Part shown: one piece after another, positions 51,103 through 59,640 of the stretch
How the letters are laid out: each line of letters opens with the position of its first letter
Position numbering within the stretch: the stretch's first letter is position 1
Assembly: GCA_047967505.1 (NCBI GenBank)
Contig: CM106539.1
Reading direction: 5' to 3' (one strand)
Origin: Dipteris shenzhenensis
Lineage: Eukaryota; Polypodiophyta; Polypodiopsida; Gleicheniales
Length of the DNA: 64,000 nt
Made by a program: the position numbers and the translations under genes
Notes under the pieces: generated by a model
Told to the model about the DNA's origin: nothing
Databases searched by the model: none
Seen by the model: only the letters and a program-made list of their open reading frames with translations

Positions 51103-53439
51103 GAGACAATGGCTGATTGGCGGCCCATATCTCTTATGCCAGTCATTTACAAACTCATTCCCAAAATGATTGTCCTCAGGGTTCGATTTATCTTGCAAGC
51201 AGGACTTCATCCCAGGCAGTATGGGTTTGTTCCCAGAAGACAGATTACTAACAATATCTCCAATGCTTTGCTTGCAATTGAGTATGCCAAATATTCTAAA
51301 CAAGATGTTCTCATTCTGCAAGTGGACATTGCCAAAGCATTTGATACTGTCCATTGGGATTTTATTTCTCAGACTATGCATAAATTGGGATTTGGCCCTC
51401 GGCTGGTCCATATTATTTACTGGTTCTATTCTCATGCCACTGCGCAGTGTTTGCTTAGTGGTGGGTTGTCAAGAACATGGACTATGACCCGCTCAGTGAG
51501 ACAGGGTTGCCCTCTTAGTTCGCTACTGTATCCCATGGCTACTCATCCGTTATTGTTGCATATGGACCATCTTGCAGATACAGGGCAGCTTCATGGCTTG
51601 CAAATTCCAGGGGCATAGCCGTTTCTTGCACAGGCATATGCAAATGATTCATATTTCATGCCCAGGAATTCTCAAAGTGACCTCTCTCATTTGATGCATC
51701 CTCTGAATGATTTTGGCATCGCTGCTGGACTGCATATTAACTTTCAGAAATCGAATCTTCTAACATTGAAAGAAGCTGATTGGCATGCACTTCTCTGGCC
51801 TGGCCACATCCTCTCTTCCCATATTATTGTGAGGCATTTAGGGTATCCCATTGGCTGGAATATTACCCCTCAACAACAGCTCAAATGGGTGCTTCAAAAG
51901 ATCAACAAGAAGCTGGAATACTGGCATTTGTCCACTTGGCCTCTACATGTTCGACTTCCGATAGTACAGTCTATCATTATGGCATACGTGCAATTTTATT
52001 TGCCTCTTCTTCCCTGATCTTTTAAGCATTTGGCTTCCTATATCTCCCAGGCTATGGAGATATTTTGGAAAAGCAAATCTCACAAAAAGGCTTTGCGACT
52101 ACTTCCCATGCAGTCTGTTTGTTCTCCTAAGACTCATGGGGGACTGAATATTCTCAATCTTCAGTTTCATATGTTGGCAACAAAGAGCACTATGATTGCT
52201 GATTTTTTAAAGCAAAAACAGCCATGGGCTATTATGTTAGCAGCTATGTGTGGAAACATGACGTCCCATGCATATGGGCATTGGATTACAGATCACTAGG
52301 AAGCAATCATGACTACATTTCAGGGGAAAATTCCTGGTTGTCCTGTTTCTACTGCTTTTATCCATGATTGAAAGAGAATTCTCTCTTATGCTAAATGGAC
52401 AGGTGCTTCTTCCCATCATGGTAATTCTTTTCGCTTGGAAAGCATCCATTGGAGCAAGGTGTTTGAATCGCCTCTCGCTTTACAGGCACCTATTAAAGCA
52501 TATAATCTTATGAAATTGGGCATAAGATTTGTCCGAGATGTTGTGGATCAACAAGGTTATGTGCTTTCATTTCCACAAGCTTGCAGGACATTCCCCTTGG
52601 GTCTGCATCATAGGCCCATTTGGAGAATACTTACAACTATGTTGCAGCGATTTGTTCCTGTTCCTCCACTGTTTGTACAGGACAGATTACTGGACTGGAA
52701 TCTGACTTCCTTATCTCCTGCTACCTGTTCGCTCTCAATGCATAATCTGGCCTCCTCAATGGTCTACAGATTTCTTCTTCCACCGCCATGGATTGATAAG
52801 CATGTCAACACTCTTTGGAATTTGGATAGGCCTTTATCTTGGTGGCAATCACGACTCAAGAAAATTTGGAAAGCCAAATTTCCATTGAAACAGAGGCTTT
52901 TCTTCTGGAGATGTATAGTGGGAGCTTTTTCCATTGGGGTGAAATTGGCAGCACGTCGCATTCCTTCCCCTTCCTACCCCCGTTGCTCTCATCACCGTGA
53001 GACAGTTCCCCATTTGTTATGGTCTTGCCCGCACTCTCGGATATTGATCACTCATGTCTCTCATTTGCTGCAGCTTCGGTTTGCCTCTATCAGATTCGGG
53101 AAACTCTTCTGGATGTTTGGATGCTTCTCATCTCAGATGTCTCCATTCCTCCTTTTCTTTCACCGGACTCGTTTTTGGGTACTATGGACCATTTGGGCAC
53201 AGAGATTGCATTCTAGGATGGGACAACAGTTTCCTCAGGCATATGCTTTCTTCATAATGTCCCTCAAGCAATCTTTATATGATAGTTATGCTGCGAGGGA
53301 CTTGGATGCTACTAGCCTTGAAGTGTTTTCTGACTGTTTTTAAGTTCTTCCATTAGGCTCTCTTTTGGAGTCTAATGTCATGTACATTGATCTCATGTTA
53401 ATAATATAGTTACTGGTTTCACCAAAAAAAAAAAAAAAA
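51103..53439 (+). mobile_element. LINE copy A3, 5'-truncated
   Basis: It begins in RT at ETMADWRPISLMPVIYK. Key blocks are PRQYGFVPRRQITNNI, QVDIAKAFDTVHWDFIS and SVRQGCPLSSLLYPMA. The catalytic motif reads AQAYANDSYFMPRN, with the first Asp changed to Asn, so RT is inactive. In-frame stops lie at about 51616, 52016, 52298 and 52369. A long open block (52435-53343) covers the C-terminal region with zf-RVT (IPSPSYPRCSHHRETVPHLL; one Cys is changed to Tyr). The 3' UTR ends GGTTTCACC and 16 A's (53424-53439). It is nearly identical to A1 over their shared length. Confidence 0.9.
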
Positions 53440-53480
53440 GTGTGTGTGTGTGTGTGTGTGGTGTGAGATACATGGTGTGT
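53440..53480. repeat. GT-rich tract between LINE A3 and LINE A4
   Basis: About ten GT units, then GGTGTGAGATACATGGTGTGTGTATGCGTG, leading into the 5' region of LINE A4. Confidence 0.9.
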
Positions 53481-55095
53481 GTATGCGTGTGAGAGAGAGG
53501 TGTGAGTGAGAGACGCTGATCGACGGAGCTGCTGCTGCTGCTGCCCGTGGAGAGAGACGGCGCTGCCCATGCTCGGCGCACGTATGCCTGCTGCTTCGGC
53601 CGTGAGCATCTACCCTGCGCGCATCTGCCTACGCCCATCAAGCCTGCCCGCTCTGCCCTTGCGACCATCAGGAGCTTCCTTCAGCCACATCACCCCGCTG
53701 TTGCTCGCCTGCTCTAGCCGTTGCTGTCCGCCTCTTCTTGCCGTCTGTTCTCCTCCCTTTTGTTGTGTATTACCCGTTCCATATCTGTGCATAACCCCTG
53801 CTGCCCTCTTTCGTCCTGACTTTGGCCATTATTGGCCCCGGCCATCTGCTCTCTTCTTCTTTCGCTATATCAATCCTGCCCTGCTTACCTCCATGGAGGA
53901 TTACATTAAAAGTTATTCTCGAAAGGACTTGTCCCGGGACCCCAAAAGATAGCAAGTCGAATTGTCTACTTCTGCCTCTGAAGATGCTCACTATGTTTTA
54001 GATATGCTCAAGGATGAATTCCACCACAGCCGGAAGGAGTGGGCCAAACCTCCCCCGGCACTTAAGTATAAGTTGAAGCTGCCCTCATTGGTCTCTCCTC
54101 TCCGGAAGTTCTCTCAGCAAGCAGTTATCATTTTTTTCCCTGGCAAGTTACCTTCTGCAAATGATGTGGCTCAGTGGGTTCACGCTTTGTTGGGAGGTTG
54201 CTTTATTGAAGGAGTATACTTTGCTTCTCGAGGTTTTTATGAAGTGCACCTTTTGGATTCCTTTTTATCGTCAGCAGATATTGGAGATGTCCCCTCTATT
54301 CTATGGCAGACAAATGGTGCATGTCATGCCATGGTCGCGAAATAAGAATTATCACAGTCTCATTCGACATCACTGCCCTGTATGGGTTGAGGTAGTGGAT
54401 TTTCCGGACTATATGAGGGCTGAGTTACCTAGTCTGGCAGCTACTTTGGGGCAAGTTGTATGCCCACCCCGTCCTTCGGGTAATCAAAATTGGTTTTGTG
54501 TTCTTTGGGATACAGATCACCCAACCCCTCCTTCTATTGCGGTAGAGGTGGAGGATGTTCCCTTGGGCGAAAAATATTTTGACTTGAAATGGGGAGTATT
54601 TGCAGGTGCTTGTTTTACTTGTCATAAGTTTGGCCATCTAGCTTCACAGTGTCCTACACTCCTGCATCAGCTCCCACCTACGGCTATTGCTACAAAAAAT
54701 ACTACCCCTCCAACTTATGGTCCGGGGCCTAAGGCTATGCCTAGCAAGTTGGGTGATGTGACATCTAAATCTGCTCTTTCCAAAGACAGTGTGGTCCATG
54801 TTTCAACCAAGCAAAAGGTTAAGGGAAAGGGCAAAATTTCAGAATCTAATGCCTCTCCCCAGAGTGCCTGGCAGCAACCCAAAAAGGTATTTGCGCTTAA
54901 GCCACGACCGTTACAATCTCGGCATTGGGATGCCTCTACTTCCACCCCTGGTCAGCCCTCTACCCCTGATGATAGCCTGACTTCTCGATAGTGGGTTGAT
55001 GTGCTCAAGAAGGGCATTCCTGTATGTGACAATGATGAGGACGATAGAGCTATTGATCCAAGAGGCCAGGTGGATGTCGATGTCATGGCTGATGC
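53481..55095 (+). mobile_element. LINE copy A4, 5' end and ORF1 only
   Basis: This is the only copy of subfamily A that reaches upstream of ORF1. A GC-rich 5' region (53500-53890, with CTGCTGCTGCTGCTG near 53527) is followed by ORF1. It breaks off about 100 bp after ORF1 without ORF2 or an A-tail, against hAT sequence at about 55095-55178. It may have been cut by the hAT segment or joined by recombination. Confidence 0.8.
53893..54991 (+). pseudogene. LINE-A4 ORF1 (RNA-binding protein, DUF4283 and zinc knuckle)
   Basis: ORF1 proteins of plant L1 elements bind element RNA. The likely start is ATG 53893 (MEDYIKSYSRKDLSRD); a TAG follows at 53950. The DUF4283-like part reads FSQQAVIIFFPGKLPSANDV, ALLGGCFIEGVYFASRGFYE and WQTNGACHAM. 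A frame change near 54330 is followed by PVWVEVVDFPDYMR and VVCPPRPSGNQNWFCVLWD. A CCHC zinc knuckle CFTCHKFGHLASQC (CX2CX4HX4C) lies near 54613-54654, and a Lys/Ser-rich tail ends at 54991. One stop and one frameshift break an otherwise complete ORF1. The order of domains matches LINE-B3 ORF1. Confidence 0.85.
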
Positions 55096-55177
55096 CTGAC
55101 ACCTTGTACCTTTACTATGTTTCTCGATTCGACTGTACATATCTTTTATGTCTGCTTCAATTACTTGCATTACATAG

Positions 55178-56289
55178 TATGAGTTCATGGAGAAGGTTGG
55201 AGAGGCAATGAAGGGCTGCACTTGGTTGCAGAGAGATAGGTACATCCAAGTAATAATTTTGCCTGCATTTCCTTTCCATTTCAAATTATTCTAATATCTA
55301 TAATCATGAGACTTCCTTTTACTTAGAATTTCAGATGTGTTCATTGTTATAGCAAACGACAACAAATCTTGGATATATGGGAGACTCGATAGAATAAATT
55401 TCATAGGCCAATCCATGCAGTAGCCCACATTTTGCACCCTCTATGGAGAAGGGAGGGCCAAATTGATGACGAGGAGTTGTCACAGGGATGGACCAAGTTC
55501 TTAGAGAGAGCATACCCTGATGCAACTCAGCGGAACTCCGTGGAGGATCAACTCCTCGCATTCAGAAACTCCTTTGGGGACTTTGGTACAGCTCGTGCAT
55601 GCATCCGTGAGGCCCAGTTGAGGCTTGTTTCATGGTGGGATAAGTATGGAAAGAGCATTCCGGCCTTGAGGCTGCTTGCCAGTAGAGTCCTCTCACAGGA
55701 CTGCTCATCTAGTGCCTGCGAAAGGAACTGGAGTGTATTCTCCCTTATACACACCAAGAAAAGAAATAGACTATCCACCGCTCAACTTGAGAGGTAAGTA
55801 ATCAAATTTACAGCAAGATTGAAATCTGAAAATTTGAAAAGTTGTGTTGAACTTTGAAGCATGATTGCTATAATTTTTGTGGTAGGCTTGTGTATGTCCA
55901 TGCAAACTTGTGTCTCCTTCGACAAACGAAGAAGACACAAGGTCCAATCGAGGTGAATCCAGATCAAATACGCGTGGAGGTACGTACCTGAGGACGATGG
56001 TGATTTGCTCCATCCCAGCAATGAAGATGATGATGTGTATGCCTTTCTCGCTGAGGAGCGAGAATGATTACTGCGTGCCACACGATCATAGACCCGTGGG
56101 CGACGAGGAGCTGCAGGAGGAGAGGGGGCTGCATCTACATCTCTTGCAGTTGCACCTACTCCTGCCTCTTCTTCCTCTTCTGCTTCTTCTTCAGATACAT
56201 CATCCTCTTCAGATTCGGATGCTGATGCTGATGCTGATGCTGATGACATTGAGGGGGAATCTCAGCCAGCTGTGGACCTTGAAGAGTAG
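55178..56289 (+). pseudogene. hAT transposase, 3' half with introns
   Basis: Exon 55178-55239 (YEFMEKVGEAMKGCTWLQRD) follows a TTACATAG acceptor. Exon 55353-55793 carries PIHAVAHILHPLWRR and the hAT C-terminal dimerisation domain (WWDKYGKSIPALRLLASRVL, SQDCSSSACERNWSVFSLIH, TKKRNRLSTAQLER). Intron 55794-55885 has GTAAGT and GGTAG ends, and exon 55886 onward reads LVYVHANLCLLRQTKK. After a one-base frame change near 55980 an acidic, Ser-rich tail (YVPEDDGDLLHPSNEDDD; DSDADADADADD) ends at 56287-56289. The N-terminal BED finger and the catalytic core lie outside. A stop near 55396 and two further stops in the tail show decay. Confidence 0.85.
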
Positions 56290-56865
56290 AATCAATATTT
56301 GGGAGATTGTAGCTAGCTACTAGTATCTTCTAGCTGGTTACAGTTTACGAGTTGCTACTTTTAAGTTTCAATTTAAGCTTTTTGGCTGCTGGCATTTGAG
56401 TCATGACTCTTAACTTATAAGTTATAACTGGTTTCAAATTGATGTCTGAACTTTCAAAACTTGAATCTTGACTATTCAATATTTACTATGCAGTGTTCTT
56501 GACTCAAATGATAAATCTGAATTCTGAATTTCTGATTAATCATTCATGGGGCTGGAGCCTCGCTCTAGGCTGGCTGGCTGCTACTCATTTATGGATAATG
56601 TATGTTGAAAACTTCAGTGATAAATATGAGGCTTAAATTTTAATGGTGGTTGGCTGCTTTTCTACATGTTTATGGTAGGTATTACTGTTTTTTCTATATG
56701 TTTATGGTAGGTTACAGGTATTTCTACATGTTTGATGGATGGCTGCTATTCTAGATGTTTATGGTGGGAATTACTAGTATTTCTACATGGTTATCATCAT
56801 TTTAACATTACATATATATGTGGGACATATTATAGGCCTTTTTGGCACTAGAGACTACAACCATG
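56290..56865. other. 3' flank of the hAT gene
   Basis: AT-rich, non-coding. A block like TGGCTGCT.TTCTACATGTTTATGGTAGG recurs about four times between 56650 and 56790. It is probably the 3' UTR and internal end of the hAT element. Confidence 0.5.
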
Positions 56866-56935
56866 AGTTTCAAAAAATTTTAACTTTTTTTGAAACGTTT
56901 CACGATTCTACGTTTCAAAACGTTTCTTGTGACTA
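56866..56935. repeat. GAAACG/CGTTTC cluster, putative hAT subterminal end
   Basis: GTTTCAAAAAATTTTAAC... is mirrored by TTTTTTTGAAACGTTTC, and CGTTTC occurs four times in about 35 bp in direct and inverted form (GAAACGTTTC is a palindrome). Clusters of AAACG-type hexamers near the ends bind transposase in the maize Ac element. The role here is inferred; no matching left end or 8-bp duplication was found. Confidence 0.45.
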
Positions 56936-56989
56936 TGGTGAGGTGAGGTGAGGAGCGACCTCTGCCCGTTCAGCCCCGTCAAGCCCCCT

Positions 56990-57315
56990 CGTACAGCCTT
57001 CCCCTTCTGTCCGTACATCTGCAGGGTCCTGTACAATCTTCCCTCAGTGCCCGTGCCGAGTCCGTACATCCCTCGTAGGGCCCCGTGTGTGATTTTCGTA
57101 CAGGTTGTCATCCGTACGCTGTAAAGGTGGTGGTTGTCTGTACGTTGTACAGATTCCATGCGATCCGTACAGGTTCCGTGCTGCAATCCGTACAAGTTCA
57201 GTACAGCCCCACTCTGATTTTCCGTACAGGTTACCTGCTTCCAACTGTGACAATCGGCCGTACACTCAGGTTCCGTACAGTTTTCAGCTGTACTGTTTGT
57301 GGGTTCTTCTGTACA
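56990..57315. promoter_or_regulatory. Dense array of GTAC-core motifs in the LINE-B leader
   Basis: I count 16 GTAC tetramers in about 325 bp, against 1 to 2 expected. CCGTACAGGTT occurs (with small changes) near 57094, 57165, 57221 and 57269, and CTGTACAG near 57309. The array ends 150 bp before the ORF1 ATG, where the internal promoter of a LINE would lie. GTTGTCTGTAC is shared with the copia array at 27276-27676. GTAC is the SBP-box/copper-response core; a regulatory role is inference. Confidence 0.6.
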
Positions 57316-57461
57316 GTTACCCCTGAGTTTACTCCCCCTCCCTCCTTTTTCCTCTAGCTGTCTATGCCCTTTCTGTAACCTCTTACAGATTTACCTTTCT
57401 CCTGTCTAAGCCCTTTCCACTTTCTTTCTTCAGTTTCTTTTCCTCTTCTCCTTTTCAGAAA

Positions 57462-58664
57462 ATGGCAGACTGTCCATATGAAAAGGCTATTCAAAAAGAA
57501 AGATCGGTCCAAAGCAAAAAGCAAAAGCGGGTTATGGGTCAGGATGACCCTTTTCGTGCCTCTACAGAGGCCCAACTAGTATATGAGGTGATGCACGAGG
57601 GGTTTGAAGATACCCGAAAAAGTTGGAAAGATCCATTTCCCACCACAGGCATCATGGTGGAAGTGGATGATATTTTTGATCCAGTCAAAGAATATGCCAA
57701 GCATGCCATCATTATCTTTTTTCCAGGACATGTGCATGCTGCTGCGGATGTTGGTAGCTTGTTGACTAGAATCCTGGGTGGTTGCTATGTCAAAAAAGTT
57801 CACTACGCAGCAAGAGGCTTTTTTGAAGTGATCATGGCAGATGAAGAGCGCAAGCAGATTTTATTGGAGCACTCTCCAACAAATGGTTCATGCGTTGCCC
57901 TAGTCTCCCACCAGAGATTATCAGGCTTTGATCCACATAGATGCCTTGTCTGGGTGGAAGTTATGGACTTCCCTCAATGTCTGGCTTCTCTTTTGCCAAA
58001 AATTGCAGCATCTCTTAGCAAAGTGGTTTGTCCACCACGGCCTAATGGCAATTCAAATAGATTTTGTATTTTGTGAGACACAGATAATCCAACACGAGAC
58101 TCTTACTAGGTCACAGTGAATAATGTTTCGATGGGCAATGCCTTCTATAAACTGAAATGGGGTCTCTTTGCAAGCGCTTGTTTTGAATGCAAGAAGTTTG
58201 GGCATATGGCTTCGCAATGCCCTTCACATACTCCAAAAATGCCAGTGCACGCTGATTTGTCACTTCCACTACCCCCTCTTTGATGAAGAATAAGGGGGTG
58301 AAATAGTTTTTCTCTCTGTCCAAGACAAAGCGAAAGCACCGGTTGCTTCAAATGGTGAAGTTCCTCCTTCTGTGCCTTCGGCCTCTCATCCTCACGCAAA
58401 GGAAAAAACTTTGAATGATGCTTGGCAAACCCCAAGAAAGGTCTTCTCACCTAGGAGACCTTTGCCCTCCCGGACTTGTAATGGTGCTTCCTCTCAGGGC
58501 AAAACACTGGCTGAAAATTCTGGTATTGGTTTGACTTGGGTTGAGGTGACTGCTAATCGTACCCTCTTTCCTGAAGAGGAAGTTGCTGCATTATTGTCTT
58601 CTCCTCAGGCTGAGTTTTCTTCTCAAGGCCGAGGCCCTCATACTGAGGTGGAAATGCAGACATA
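57462..58664 (+). pseudogene. LINE-B3 ORF1 (DUF4283-like, zinc knuckle)
   Basis: The ATG at 57462 follows the CT-rich end of the leader. Residues 1-204 are open: MADCPYEKAIQKERSVQSKK, YAKHAIIIFFPGHVHAAADV, ILGGCYVKKVHYAARGFFEV and VWVEVMDFPQ, then VVCPPRPNGNSNRFCIL before a stop at 58074 (TGA for the Trp found in copy A4). Beyond it are a CCHC knuckle CFECKKFGHMASQC near 58178-58222, a stop and frame change near 58280, and an open tail to a TAG at 58663. A frameshift and two stops break it. It is homologous in order to LINE-A4 ORF1. Confidence 0.85.
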
Positions 58665-58997
58665 GAAAGCATTTTTGCTGTTGTACATAGCTGTCCTATA
58701 TCGGTAAATATGCTTGATCATGAAACAAGGTTTGTGTGATGCTCGAAAATGGAAACTAGTCTAGCTGTATATACGACAATTGCATTATTGTCTTCTCCTC
58801 AGGCTGAGTTTTCTTCTCAGGGCCAAGGCCCTGATACTGAGGTGGAAATGCAGACATAGAAAGCATTTTTGCTGTTGTACATACTTGTCCTATATCGGTA
58901 AATATGCTTGATCATCTCAAATGTCTCACTTTGAATGTATAGGGTTTGTGTGATGCTCGAAAATGGAAACTGGTCTAGCTGTATATACGACAATTGC
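58588..58997. repeat. 194-bp tandem duplication across the ORF1/ORF2 boundary
   Basis: Copy 1 (58588-58781) and copy 2 (58782-58997) both begin GCATTATTGTCTTCTCCTCAGG and contain the ORF1 stop, the intergenic spacer and CTAGCTGTATATACGACAATTG. Copy 2 retains about 20 bp at the start of ORF2 (CTCAAATGTCTCACTTTGAATG) where copy 1 has GAAACAA. So copy 1 lost the ORF2 start. Confidence 0.95.
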
Positions 58998-59640
58998 AGC
59001 CTGATAAAGTGGCTCTACAAGAGCATAATCAGCATATGTATGCTGGAAAATCTGGCCATTTCACTGGTTATGACATTTTTAATGCTGGAGAGCACTCTTT
59101 CTCTAGGGTAGCTTTTTTGGTTAAGATCTTCACCCTATTGTGGCCTTCGATGATCACCATGGTCGATGGATGATCATACAATGCCTTATTCAAGGTGACA
59201 TCTTTGAATTTGCATCAGTATATACTCCTCAATCTTTCGAGAATTGAGCTTTGATCTGGGATGCCATGCATAAATTTCACTGGCAGCATTATGCTTTTAT
59301 CTGTGGCGATTTAAATAACGCCCCACAACCGGGAGATAATACCTCGGGCCACACTCACATGGTGGTTTCTAAAAAGCAGGCATGGTCTGATTTTTTGCTT
59401 CAGTTGTCTCTGGTTGATCTATGGAAGGAATTGCAACCCATGCTTCCGGGCTATACCTTTCAGCATAATTCTCAATCTTCATATCATGCACACTTGGACA
59501 AATGGTATCGGGTTGATCCGCAGCATTTTGATGCCTTCACTTGTCAGCTTTGGATAGAACATGCTTTCACATACTCTGATCATGCTCCTCTTTGGCTGAC
59601 CTTTGTCTTCATAAGAAAGCATGTTATTATGTTAGGCTAA
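58905..59640 (+). pseudogene. LINE-B3 ORF2 endonuclease (EEP) domain
   Basis: It starts near ATG 58905 (MLDHLKCLTLNV), then a TAG in place of Gln before GLCDARKWKLV. KVALQEHN carries the catalytic Glu of the QE(H/T) motif. FTGYDIFNAGEHSFSR follows. After frame changes an open block at 59251-59640 carries the catalytic FICGDLNNAP, YHAHLDKWYRVDPQ and YSDHAPLWLTF (SDH). The domain would nick DNA at insertion sites; stops and frameshifts inactivate it. Confidence 0.85.
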
